The notes below the pieces were generated by a model. It was not told the DNA's origin. It did not search any database and was given only the letters and a program-made list of their open reading frames with translations. Of a DNA stretch of 64,000 nt, positions 1 through 7,420 are shown one piece after another; the first letter of the stretch is position 1; every line of letters begins with the position of its first letter. Both the position numbers and the translations under genes were made by a program. This stretch comes from Leucobacter sp. CX169 (GTDB taxonomy: Bacteria; Actinomycetota; Actinomycetes; Actinomycetales; Microbacteriaceae). The stretch spans positions 2,232,001 through 2,296,000 of the forward strand of contig NZ_CP071051.1 in NCBI RefSeq assembly GCF_017161405.1. The letters run 5' to 3'.

Positions 1-299
1 AGCCCCGGGAAGAAGGTGCCGGCGCCGTCGCCGAGCCACGAGGCCGCGATCGCCGCGAGCAGGGCGATGACTGCAGCACGCGGCCACGGGCGAAGGCCCG
101 CAGTACCCCACACGGCGGCGAGCGCGAGCGTCGGCATCAGCAGCAGCTTCGTGGGCCCGGCGATCGGGTGCTCGAGCGCGAGGAGCACGACATGGATGAT
201 CGACACCACGATGTACGGCACAAACGAGAGCCAGGCTCGGGCGGCGCGGGGTGCGGTTTCCGGAAACACGGCTGGGGCTGGGGTTGCTGGGTTACTCAC
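1..299 (-). CDS. YhhN/TMEM86-family membrane protein, C-terminus missing
   Basis: The gene starts with GTG at 299 after an AAAGGAG ribosome-binding site and runs off the left edge, leaving about 99 residues. After a short Ala/Pro-rich N-terminus come hydrophobic helices reading WLSFVPYIVVSIIHVVLLAL, then a PTKLLLMPTLALA stretch, then a third helix ending at GDGAGTFFPG. The P(T/L)K...MP helix pair and the GD(G/A) motif are typical of YhhN proteins, whose characterised members are lysoplasmalogenases acting on plasmalogen lysolipids in the membrane. The assignment rests on these motifs only, because more than half of the protein is outside the window. The substrate in this bacterium is unknown. 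Confidence 0.75.
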   Translation of the reverse strand, partial: MSNPATPAPAVFPETAPRAARAWLSFVPYIVVSIIHVVLLALEHPIAGPTKLLLMPTLALAAVWGTAGLRPWPRAAVIALLAAIAASWLGDGAGTFFPG

Positions 300-326
300 G
301 TGTCTCCTTTGACAACGTTCTGGCGG

Positions 327-809
327 CTACAGCCGCTTGCTCATCTTGATGCTGACGGCATCGCTACCGGTGATCTCGTACCCGAGCGCTTCGTAGAGGC
401 CGCGGGCCGCAACATTGAAGCGGAAGACGCTGAGGCCGAGCATCGTCGCGCCCTCGGAACGAGCGTAGGCCTCGGCGAGCCGCATGGCCGCGCGGCCGTG
501 CCCCTGCCCGCGCTGACCCGCGTCGACGACGACGTCCCACACCCACCAGGAGGTCGGGTCGTCCGAGTGGTCCTCGCCGACCCACAGGTACCCGACGATC
601 GCGCCATCGCCCGCGACCAGGTCGAACACGGCGTTCTCGGCGCTCGGGGCTCCCCCGGGGAACTCCTCGGCCATACTCTCGGCCGCTCTGCGCCGAGCCT
701 CCCCCGGGGCGACTCCGGTCGTGACGAGGTCGGCCGCGTACTCCGCGATGCTGCGCTCCACCCACGCAGGGAACTGGTCACTGCTGATCGGCGCCAAGCG
801 GAGGGTCAT
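327..809 (-). CDS. GNAT-family N-acetyltransferase
   Basis: A 160-residue protein, the normal length for a single GNAT domain. The acetyl-CoA pyrophosphate loop is visible as QRGQGHGRAAM at about residues 99-109. It is preceded by the strand WWVWDVVVD and followed by a C-terminal V-F-NVAARGLYEALGYE segment typical of motif B. It transfers an acetyl group from acetyl-CoA to an amine, but the substrate cannot be read from the sequence. No strong ribosome-binding site precedes the ATG. A CATTCT hexamer sits 6 nt upstream, which could be the -10 box of a leaderless transcript. It is a single-gene unit between the YhhN gene and the SnoaL-like gene. Confidence 0.88.
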   Translation of the reverse strand: MTLRLAPISSDQFPAWVERSIAEYAADLVTTGVAPGEARRRAAESMAEEFPGGAPSAENAVFDLVAGDGAIVGYLWVGEDHSDDPTSWWVWDVVVDAGQRGQGHGRAAMRLAEAYARSEGATMLGLSVFRFNVAARGLYEALGYEITGSDAVSIKMSKRL

Positions 810-853
810 GCGTCAAGAATGGCACAGGCCCCGCGGGTGCCAGGGTCGGTGCG

Positions 854-1276
854 CTACGCCCCGGCCTGCAGCTGTGCCATGAGCCCCGCGGCGTCTTGCT
901 GGATCCAGTACTCCGCAATCAGTCCCCGCTCGACCCGGTACACGGCACTTCCGATTGTGGTGATGGGGCGCCCGGTCGGCGAGAACCCCTCGATCTCCCC
1001 GGAGTGAGTGCCGTGCTGGGTCCATCGCGCATACACCTTCACCCCGTCGACGATGAGCTCGTCCACCACCAGCTCGAATGCCCCGAATTGCTCGGTCATC
1101 TCGCGCACGTGCTCCGCATAGTCCTGCGGGTCGCGCTGAATGACAGATCCCTCGGGCGCCCGCACCTGGTGCGCGAACACGGTCGGGGCGAGAAACTCGC
1201 CTGCCCGTTCGGGTGCGGCGCCGCTGCGAACGACGTCGAGGAACTGGCGAACGGTGTCATGGGTGCTGCGATTCAC
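854..1276 (-). CDS. SnoaL-like / NTF2-fold polyketide-cyclase-type protein
   Basis: A 140-residue single-domain protein starting with GTG. The N-terminal helix (RQFLDVVRSGAAPERAGEFL) is followed by strands containing YARWTQHGTHSGEIEGFSPT, then RPITTIGSAVYRVERGLIAEYW, the usual ester-cyclase-like SnoaL pattern (W-x(3)-G-T/S...G...G-K/R...F/Y...G-x-I-x-E). Such proteins are small cone-shaped enzymes or binding proteins of varied function, and the ligand is not predictable. TAGGCT lies at -12 to -7 from the GTG and there is no ribosome-binding site, so a leaderless transcript is likely. The gene follows the CPBP protease gene by 9 nt and could also be read through from it. Confidence 0.8.
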   Translation of the reverse strand: MNRSTHDTVRQFLDVVRSGAAPERAGEFLAPTVFAHQVRAPEGSVIQRDPQDYAEHVREMTEQFGAFELVVDELIVDGVKVYARWTQHGTHSGEIEGFSPTGRPITTIGSAVYRVERGLIAEYWIQQDAAGLMAQLQAGA

Positions 1277-1282
1277 CGGGCC

Positions 1283-1288
1283 AGCCTA
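1283..1288 (-). promoter_or_regulatory. -10 box (TAGGCT) of a leaderless start
   Basis: TAGGCT is followed by exactly 6 nt (GGCCCG) and the GTG at 1276. No clear -35 is seen, and the box lies against the stop of the upstream gene. Confidence 0.5.
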
Positions 1289-2398
1289 GCGCTCACCGGT
1301 CGCGTTCTCGGTCTCAGCCGGGGCGCTCGGCGCTGCGGGTGCGACCCCGCGCCGCGGCCCCGCCAGCGCCGGCTCCTGCCGGAACTGCCCCGTGAGCACG
1401 AGCACGACGACGGCCACCGCCACCACGCCCCACGCCACGACGCCGATGGGGCCGACGATCGCGAGATCCAGCGGCGCCCCCGCCATCGCGAAGAGCAGGA
1501 TCGCCCCGCCGCCCGCGTTCAGCGCGCCGTGGGCGAAGACCGCGGGCCAGACCGATCCGGTGCGCAGCCGCGTCCATCCCAGCAGCACGCCCCAGGCGAC
1601 GCAGCCGCCGACCATGAAGGCCACACCGGTCCAGTCGGTGCGCGCGAAGTTGTAGCCGAGCAGGATCATCGGCGAGTGCCAGAGCCCCCAGATCACGCCG
1701 GAGATGATGAGTGCGGGCCAGACCCCGAGCGGGCGGAGCGCCGGCAGCAGCCACCCGCGCCACCCGATTTCTTCTCCGAACGTCGCGAAGATGTTGAACA
1801 CCGCGCCGACCGGAATCATGATCAGCTGCGTCACGACGAGCACGCCCATCGGCGGCAGGCTCGACATCAACTCGGGCGGCACACTCTCGCTGAGCAACGC
1901 CGCAAACCCCGAGAACCCCGAGAACCCCACGAGATCAAGCTTCGCGAGCCCGAAGGCCGCCGAAAGCAGGATCCCGACCGCGATCAGCACCAGCGGACCG
2001 AAGATGGCGGCCACGCTGAACCAGATCACCCGCTTCGCGGGGCGGAGTGGCCACAGGCCGAGGTACCGGGCCCGCCCGTTTGCAGGCGCCCGCATCGCAT
2101 AGACCACGACCAGGGTGGCGAGCGCCGGCGTGTACATCATGACGACCGGCAGCACGCCACCGAAGGTCGCAAAGTCGCCGTCGTTCAGCCACACGGGCAG
2201 AATCGCGAGCCACGCGAGCCCGCACGCGATGAGCACGAAAGCGGTGACGGCGCCCCAGCGCACGCGCTCCCCCGGCGCAGTGCCCGGCGCAGGTGGGACG
2301 GGGCCATCCGCGACCGCGGCGGGTGGCACGACGGCGGGTGGCACGGCGCACGCGGGCACAGCGACCTCCGCCGGCTCTGCAGGGTTCTCGGCACTCAT
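1286..2398 (-). CDS. CPBP-family (Abi/CAAX type) intramembrane metalloprotease
   Basis: A 370-residue multi-spanning membrane protein. After an Ala/Pro-rich cytoplasmic N-terminus of about 45 residues it has roughly eight hydrophobic segments. Motif 1 is FGEEIGWRGWLLP (paired glutamates and the Arg, about residues 202-214). Motif 2 is SGVIWGLWHSPMIL with the catalytic His, and a later FAHGALNA segment supplies the third conserved position. These are the metal and catalytic residues of type II CAAX/CPBP proteases. The start overlaps the stop of the DUF1648 gene (ATGA), so the two are translationally coupled in a three-gene operon with a GntR regulator. Known bacterial members include bacteriocin-immunity proteins, and that role is my inference from context. 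Confidence 0.85.
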   Translation of the reverse strand: MSAENPAEPAEVAVPACAVPPAVVPPAAVADGPVPPAPGTAPGERVRWGAVTAFVLIACGLAWLAILPVWLNDGDFATFGGVLPVVMMYTPALATLVVVYAMRAPANGRARYLGLWPLRPAKRVIWFSVAAIFGPLVLIAVGILLSAAFGLAKLDLVGFSGFSGFAALLSESVPPELMSSLPPMGVLVVTQLIMIPVGAVFNIFATFGEEIGWRGWLLPALRPLGVWPALIISGVIWGLWHSPMILLGYNFARTDWTGVAFMVGGCVAWGVLLGWTRLRTGSVWPAVFAHGALNAGGGAILLFAMAGAPLDLAIVGPIGVVAWGVVAVAVVVLVLTGQFRQEPALAGPRRGVAPAAPSAPAETENATGER

Positions 2399-3450
2399 GA
2401 CGGCTCTCCTTTGAGTCCAGGTTCAGTTTCGCTGGTGGTCTGGCTGCCAGGCACGACCGCCTGCAGCAGCCCCGCGCCGGTCGCGGCGTCGTCGACGGTC
2501 ACGACGAAGGTGCGTCCGCTAGTCAACGTGACCTGGATCCCTTCGCCGCCGCGCATCAGCACGCCGGTGCTGCCGGGGATGAAGCGCAGGCCCCAGCCAC
2601 CGTATTCCGCCATCGGGGCGACATCGACGACGGCGACCGCGGTGATCCTGTCGGGGGTGTAATGAAACGCAGGCCAACCGACAAGTGAGCGCACCAGCAG
2701 CCCGCGCGAGTCAATGCGCACGCGATACACGGTGCACGTCACGATGCCGAACACGATGATGAGGCTCACGAGCAGCATGAGCCACCACACCTCGGTGCCC
2801 GCGGCGAGCATGACGGTAGCGCTGACAAGGAGGGCGAGGGCGAGCAGCCCGAGCGACACGAGGGCTCCGGTTCCCATGCGGGTCTCCGCGATCCAGACGG
2901 CGCGCTCCCCGGGCGCCAACTCGATCGGCGCCCCGGTCACGGTCGGGCGCGCGAACTCGGCCTTCGGCTGCACGAACCAGGCGATCACGCCGATGACGAG
3001 GGCGCTCGCGAGCCCGGCCCACAGCATCGGGTCAACGTTGCCGGCGTCGGCCGCGTCGGCCAGCCCGCGCTGTATGCCGACCATTCCGACGAAGAGAACG
3101 GTCAGGAACACCGCCATCGCGGGGCCCATCGCCCCCATAAGCCGCTGCGACCAGCCCCAGGTGTCGGGGCGTTGACGGGCCTCGAGCCAGACAATGCCGC
3201 CGAACAGAGCGGTCATGCCGAGCCCCATGCCGAGCGTCAGCCACACGGCCGCCATCGGCGACGAGAACCCTGTGGGCCGCGGCCCACTGCCCCAGTGCGT
3301 CGCGATGGGATCAGGCAGCTGCGGCAACCACGCGATGATGACCGCAGTGCCCGCCAACACGATCAGCGTCGGCGCGACGATCGCGACCCAGAAGAAGACC
3401 CGGCGGGCGGTCGCCACCTCGGCCCGAGCAGCCTGCGTGATGTCGGTCAT
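2395..3450 (-). CDS. DUF1648-domain integral membrane protein with C-terminal PH-like domain
   Basis: A 351-residue membrane protein. The N-terminal part has a helix (FFWVAIVAPTLIVLAGTAVI) followed by LPDPIATHWGSGPRPTGFSSP, the hallmark of DUF1648, a domain also found in SdpI-type immunity proteins. Further helices lie at about residues 50-75, 90-112, 128-150, 195-215 and 218-240. The last about 100 residues form a soluble beta-rich segment (TVYRVRIDSRGLLVRSL...DRITAVAVVDV) that resembles a bacterial PH-like domain. It overlaps the GntR gene upstream and the CPBP protease gene downstream by 4 nt each. The exact function is unknown. Pairing with a YtrA-type regulator suggests an inducible envelope function. 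Confidence 0.75.
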   Translation of the reverse strand: MTDITQAARAEVATARRVFFWVAIVAPTLIVLAGTAVIIAWLPQLPDPIATHWGSGPRPTGFSSPMAAVWLTLGMGLGMTALFGGIVWLEARQRPDTWGWSQRLMGAMGPAMAVFLTVLFVGMVGIQRGLADAADAGNVDPMLWAGLASALVIGVIAWFVQPKAEFARPTVTGAPIELAPGERAVWIAETRMGTGALVSLGLLALALLVSATVMLAAGTEVWWLMLLVSLIIVFGIVTCTVYRVRIDSRGLLVRSLVGWPAFHYTPDRITAVAVVDVAPMAEYGGWGLRFIPGSTGVLMRGGEGIQVTLTSGRTFVVTVDDAATGAGLLQAVVPGSQTTSETEPGLKGEPS

Positions 3451-3827
3451 GAGCGTTCCTCCTGGCGGTGATCCAATTGCGCGTAGTCCTCTTGCACGAT
3501 CGCGGCGAGCGTCTCGCGGGTGACGCCGAGCGCCGCGGCCTGGGCGACGAGCGCCCGAACCTCGCGGTGGAGCTCGGACAATTGCCCCGCGGCCTCGGTG
3601 ACGACGGCCCCACGGCCGCGCCGCAGATCAATGAGGCCCTCGTCGCGCAGCTGCTGATAGGCGCGCAGCACGGTGTGCATGTTGATGCCGAGGCCTGCGG
3701 CGACGTCGCGCGCAGTCGGCAGGCTCGCCCCCGGCAGGATCCTGCCCCGAACCGCGTCAGCGCGGACCGAGCCAGCGATCTGCTCGTAAATGGGGCGATC
3801 GCTCGTGGGGTCGATCTTGATGAGCAT
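3447..3827 (-). CDS. GntR-family (YtrA subfamily) transcriptional regulator
   Basis: A 126-residue protein, as expected for the short YtrA subfamily that lacks a large effector domain. A winged helix-turn-helix occupies about residues 10-80 (PIYEQIAGSVRADAV... LPTARDVAAGLGINMHTVLRAYQQL...GLIDLRRGRGAVV). A C-terminal helix of about 45 residues for dimerisation follows. A GGGGAGGG ribosome-binding site precedes ATG 3827. It is the first gene of the operon with the DUF1648 and CPBP membrane proteins. A 19-bp perfect palindrome lies 26-44 bp upstream of its start, so it probably represses its own operon. An exact copy of the iterated palindrome GGCAGGATCCTGCC (3733-3746) lies inside the gene and encodes the residues RILP. 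Confidence 0.9.
   Translation of the reverse strand: MLIKIDPTSDRPIYEQIAGSVRADAVRGRILPGASLPTARDVAAGLGINMHTVLRAYQQLRDEGLIDLRRGRGAVVTEAAGQLSELHREVRALVAQAAALGVTRETLAAIVQEDYAQLDHRQEERS
3733..3746. repeat. Iterated palindrome GGCAGGATCCTGCC, copy inside the GntR gene
   Basis: Perfect 14-bp palindrome centred on GGATCC, read on the coding strand as AGG-ATC-CTG-CC (Arg-Ile-Leu-Pro). Confidence 0.7.
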
Positions 3828-3852
3828 CGCACCCTCCCCTCAAAGCAAGCTT

Positions 3853-3871
3853 GTTATAGGCAAACTATAAC
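3853..3871. promoter_or_regulatory. Palindromic operator GTTATAG-N5-CTATAAC upstream of the GntR operon
   Basis: GTTATAGGCAAACTATAAC is a perfect 7-bp inverted repeat with a 5-bp spacer, just upstream of the GntR gene. It contains the -10-like hexamers TATAAC and TATAGT on the minus strand, so a bound dimer would block transcription. The A+T-rich arms stand out from their GC-rich surroundings. YtrA-type regulators bind inverted repeats in their own promoters, so autorepression is the simplest reading. Confidence 0.7.
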
Positions 3872-3916
3872 TAGAGAGGAGCGCAGGGCGCAAGGCATCC
3901 ACTTCCCCGGGCACGC

Positions 3917-3957
3917 AAAAGGCCGGGCACCCGGTACGAATACCGGGCCCCGGCCCT
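3917..3957 (-). terminator. Rho-independent terminator after der
   Basis: On the minus strand, GGCCGGGGCCCGGTA, a TTCG loop, TACCGGGTGCCCGGCC and TTTT form a GC-rich stem with one bulge. It lies 22 bp after the der stop and ends the long scpA-to-der gene series. Confidence 0.8.
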
Positions 3958-3979
3958 GTGCGCGACAACGCGGCAGTAG

Positions 3980-5521
3980 CTACCGGTTGCGCTCGCGCTT
4001 CTCGCGAATGCGCATGTTGATCACGATCGGCGAACCCTCGAAGCCGTACCGCTCGCGCATGCGGCGCGTGATGAAGCGGCGGTAGCCCTGGTCGAGGAAG
4101 CCCGTGGTGAACAGCACGAACGTCGGCGGGCGGTTCTGCACCTGCGCGCCGTACATGATGCGGGGCTGCTTGCCACTGCGCAGCGGGTGCGGGTGCTCCT
4201 GTGCGAGCTCGGCGAGGAACGCGTTGATCTTCGCGGTCGGGATGCGCTCGTCCCACGAGGCCAGCGCGGTCTCGAGGGCGGGAACGAGCTTCTCGAGGTG
4301 ACGACCGGTGCGAGCCGAGATGTTGACGCGCGGGGCCCAGGCGACGTGCGCGAGATCCTGCTCGATCTCGCGGGTCAGGTAGCGACGGCGGTCATCGGTG
4401 AGCAGATCCCACTTGTTGAACGCGAGCACGAGCGCGCGGCCCGACTCGAGCACGAGGTCGATGATGCGGATGTCCTGCTCGCTGATGACCTCGGTGACGT
4501 CGATGAGCACGACGGCAACCTCAGCCTTTTCCAGCGCGGCCGCGGTGCGGAGCGAGGCGTAGAAGTCCGCGCCCTGCTGCATGTGCACGCGGCGACGGAT
4601 GCCGGCGGTGTCAACGAAGGTCCAGACGCGTCCGGCGATCTCGACCTGCTCGTCGACCGGGTCGCGGGTCGTGCCCGCGAGCTCGTTGACGACGACGCGC
4701 TCTTCGCCAGCGGCCTTGTTGAGCAGGCTCGACTTGCCGACGTTCGGGCGGCCGAGGATCGCGACGCGGCGGGGGCCCCCGACGAGGGGCTTCGCGATTG
4801 CGGACTCCTCGGGCAGCGACTTGATGACGAGGTCGAGCAGGTCTGCGACGCCGCGGCCATGCAGCGCCGAGACGGCGTGCGGCTCGCCCAGGCCGAGCGA
4901 CCAGAGCTGTGCAGCTTCGGGCTCGAGGCGGGCGTCGTCTACCTTGTTGGCGATGAGGAAGACGGGCTTGTTCGCGCGGCGCAGCAGGCCCACGACGCGC
5001 TCGTCGGTAGCCGTGGGGCCCACGCGGGCGTCGACGACGAACAGGACGGCGTCGCACAGCTCAATGGCGATCTCCGCCTGCTGCGCGACCGAGAGGTCGA
5101 TGCCCTTTGCATCGGGCTCCCAGCCACCGGTGTCGACGAGCGAGAAGCGGGTCTCGTTCCACTCCGCCTGGTAGGTGACGCGGTCGCGGGTCACACCGGG
5201 GATATCTTCCACGACGGCCTCACGGCGACCGAGGATGCGGTTCACGAGCGCGGACTTGCCGACGTTCGGGCGCCCCACGATCGCAACCACGGGCAGCGTC
5301 TTCGGGACCTCGGTAATGAAGCCCTCGATACCCTCTGCATCGAGCAGCGCGAGGTCGTCCTCGTCGAGGTCGAGGTTCGCAAGGCCCGCACGCATGGAGC
5401 GCAGGCGCTCGTCGTCGGTCACCGCGTCGCCCTCGTAGACAACCTCGGGGGCAGCTACTGCGTTTTCGTTAAACTCCACCTCGGCGCCGTCTGCGCCAAA
5501 CGTCTCGTCGTGTTCACTCAT
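3980..5521 (-). CDS. der: Ribosome-assembly GTPase Der (EngA)
   Basis: A 513-residue protein with two tandem Era-like GTPase domains. G1 motifs are [15 protein letters not shown] (about residue 82) and [15 protein letters not shown] (about residue 258), with DTGG and DTAG switch II motifs and NKVD and NKWD specificity motifs. A C-terminal KH-like domain ends in [20 protein letters not shown]. It adds an acidic N-terminal extension of about 70 residues not found in the Escherichia coli protein, which is common in actinobacteria. Der acts in late assembly of the 50S subunit in the cytoplasm. The start overlaps the cmk stop by 8 nt, so the pair is translationally coupled. This is the last gene of the series and a terminator follows. 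Confidence 0.97.
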   Translation of the reverse strand: MSEHDETFGADGAEVEFNENAVAAPEVVYEGDAVTDDERLRSMRAGLANLDLDEDDLALLDAEGIEGFITEVPKTLPVVAIVGRPNVGKSALVNRILGRREAVVEDIPGVTRDRVTYQAEWNETRFSLVDTGGWEPDAKGIDLSVAQQAEIAIELCDAVLFVVDARVGPTATDERVVGLLRRANKPVFLIANKVDDARLEPEAAQLWSLGLGEPHAVSALHGRGVADLLDLVIKSLPEESAIAKPLVGGPRRVAILGRPNVGKSSLLNKAAGEERVVVNELAGTTRDPVDEQVEIAGRVWTFVDTAGIRRRVHMQQGADFYASLRTAAALEKAEVAVVLIDVTEVISEQDIRIIDLVLESGRALVLAFNKWDLLTDDRRRYLTREIEQDLAHVAWAPRVNISARTGRHLEKLVPALETALASWDERIPTAKINAFLAELAQEHPHPLRSGKQPRIMYGAQVQNRPPTFVLFTTGFLDQGYRRFITRRMRERYGFEGSPIVINMRIREKRERNR

Positions 5522-6293
5522 TCGTATCCTCCTGGGATGCGTTGGCCGGGAGCGCCTGAACGATGCTGATAACAGCGTCCACCGATCCCTCGAAATCTAG
5601 GTCGCTCGTGTCGACGAGCGTGACGCCGGGCGCCGGGTTGAAGAAGTCCACGACCTGCGCGTCCTTCGCATCGCGCGCGGCGAGGTCTGCCAGCACCTGC
5701 GCGGCGTCAGAGCCGGACAGTTCGCCCGAGCGGCGCGCGGCGCGCACCTCTGGCGATGCGGTGAGCAGGATCCGGACCGGGGCGTCGGGCGCCACAACGG
5801 TCGTGATGTCGCGGCCCTCGATGATGACGCCGGGCAGGCCCGACTCGGCCACGATACGACGGAACATGGCGTTCAGTCCCTCGCGCACGCCAGGGTGGCG
5901 CGACACATGACTCACCTGCCCGCTGACCTTCGGGTCGCGAATCGCGTCGGTCACGTCGTGTGCGCGCGTGATCGCCGCGACGTCGCCAAGGGCGGGCGGC
6001 AGGGTCACCATGATCTGCGGCTCGCCGAGCAGCGTGCTCGAGTACCCCCAGCGCGACAGGATCGCTTCGACGGCTTCTGCATCATCGAGGTCCGCACCCA
6101 TTTCGAGCGCCGCCCACGCGAGCGCGCGATACGCGGCGCCGGTGTCCAGAATGCCAAAACCGAGGCGACGGGCGGCCTCGCGCGAGACGCTCGACTTCCC
6201 GCTTCCCGCGGGGCCATCAATTGCGACGAGCACGGGGGCCACGACGGGCGCGGTGGCGTCAGCCAGTGCAGCATTGGTCACAGCGTTCTCCAT
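5514..6293 (-). CDS. cmk: Cytidylate kinase
   Basis: A 259-residue P-loop kinase that phosphorylates CMP and dCMP using ATP. The P-loop is [20 protein letters not shown] at about residues 24-43, followed by the LDTGAAYRA segment and the long CMP-binding insert ([20 protein letters not shown]). The [19 protein letters not shown] motif and the lid region [24 protein letters not shown] are all present. Its length is slightly above the 225-230 residues usual for the family because of an extended N-terminus. It overlaps tyrA by 16 nt upstream and der by 8 nt downstream. The cmk-der pairing is conserved in actinobacteria and other phyla. Confidence 0.96.
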   Translation of the reverse strand: MENAVTNAALADATAPVVAPVLVAIDGPAGSGKSSVSREAARRLGFGILDTGAAYRALAWAALEMGADLDDAEAVEAILSRWGYSSTLLGEPQIMVTLPPALGDVAAITRAHDVTDAIRDPKVSGQVSHVSRHPGVREGLNAMFRRIVAESGLPGVIIEGRDITTVVAPDAPVRILLTASPEVRAARRSGELSGSDAAQVLADLAARDAKDAQVVDFFNPAPGVTLVDTSDLDFEGSVDAVISIVQALPANASQEDTNE

Positions 6294-7420
6294 CCGCGGT
6301 CTGAGAGGTCCTTGGCGGCGCGATCCGCCACCTCTGGCAGCACCGCGATCTCCGCGAAGCCGATCTGGGCGCCCGGCGAGTGCTCAAGGCGCAAGTCTTC
6401 CATGTTAATGCCCAATTCTCCGAGCTCGGTGAGTAGTCGCGCAAGCTCACCCGGCCGGTCGTCCACGAGCACCGTCAGCGTCACGAAACGCTCGGTCCGG
6501 CCGTGCTTGCCCGGGATCCTCGCGACGCCCCGATTTCCGGCGGCCAGCAGGTCGGCGATCTGTCGCTTCGACCCGGGCTGATCGGCGCCGCGCAGCGCCT
6601 CGGTCAGCGCCGAGACGTCCCGCTGAAACGCCTCAAGCAGCTCGACCACGGGTGCGCGGTTCGCGCCGAGGATCTGCACCCAGAGCTCGGGCTGGCTCGC
6701 CGCGATGCGCGTGGTGTCGCGGAGCCCCTGGCCCGCGAGGCCCACCGCGGCGTCGTCCGCGTGCAGCAGGCGCGCGGCGAGCAGGCTCGACACGATCTGC
6801 GGCAGGTGCGACACGAGGCCGACCGAGCGATCGTGCTCTTCCGGCGTCATCTCGAGCGGTGAGGCGCCGAGCTCGAGCGCGAGCGCCTCCACGATCGCGA
6901 GGGCGGCCGCGGGGGTCTCCCCGTCGCGGCAAATCACCCAGGGCCGGGCGACGAAGAGGTCGGTGCGGGCCATGATGGCGCCGCCGCGCTCGCGCCCCGC
7001 CATGGGGTGCGAGCCGATGTAGTTCGTGAGGTCGACGCCGCGACGCGTCAGCTCGACGAACGGGGCGAGCTTGACGCTCGCGACGTCGGTGACCACCGAG
7101 GTCGGAAACGCTGCGAGCGCGCCCTGCACCGCGTCGGCCGTCACGTCGGGCGGGGTCGCCACGACGACGAGCTGCGGATCGGGGTCACCGGCGACCCGGG
7201 CCCGGCCCGCGCCATAGTCGATCGCGAGCGCGAGCGCCGTCGGCGACGCGTCGTCGAGCGTGACGTCGACGCCGCGCTCGGTCAGCGCGAGTCCGACGCT
7301 CGCGCCGAGCAGGCCGGCGCCCACGATGTGCACCGGCCCGGCCACGCGGCTGACGCGCGCGTCCCCCGCTACGGCGCTACTTCCGCCGTCGATGTTGTTC
7401 GAGAAACCCAGTACGCTCAT
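6278..7420 (-). CDS. tyrA: Prephenate dehydrogenase with C-terminal ACT domain
   Basis: A 380-residue enzyme of tyrosine synthesis that oxidatively decarboxylates prephenate to 4-hydroxyphenylpyruvate using NAD(P). A Rossmann motif VHIVGAGLLGASVGLAL starts at about residue 31. The active-site region holds SHPMAGRERGGA and the helical half contains TPEEHDRSVGLVSHLPQ. An ACT domain at about residues 300-375 (FVTLTVLVDDRPGELARLL) is probably the site of feedback by aromatic amino acids. The ATG overlaps the TGA of the upstream pseudouridine synthase gene (ATGA). A first 25-residue stretch looks unstructured. Confidence 0.93.
   Translation of the reverse strand: MSVLGFSNNIDGGSSAVAGDARVSRVAGPVHIVGAGLLGASVGLALTERGVDVTLDDASPTALALAIDYGAGRARVAGDPDPQLVVVATPPDVTADAVQGALAAFPTSVVTDVASVKLAPFVELTRRGVDLTNYIGSHPMAGRERGGAIMARTDLFVARPWVICRDGETPAAALAIVEALALELGASPLEMTPEEHDRSVGLVSHLPQIVSSLLAARLLHADDAAVGLAGQGLRDTTRIAASQPELWVQILGANRAPVVELLEAFQRDVSALTEALRGADQPGSKRQIADLLAAGNRGVARIPGKHGRTERFVTLTVLVDDRPGELARLLTELGELGINMEDLRLEHSPGAQIGFAEIAVLPEVADRAAKDLSDRGWRTL

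Noticed and set aside
1704-2102. Plus-strand open frame opposite the CPBP protease gene
   Set aside because: It is antisense to a gene with clear protease motifs and has no start signals.
4187-5569. Long plus-strand open frame of 460 codons opposite der
   Set aside because: It is the antisense of der, which has complete GTPase motifs. Long shadow frames are expected in high-GC DNA.
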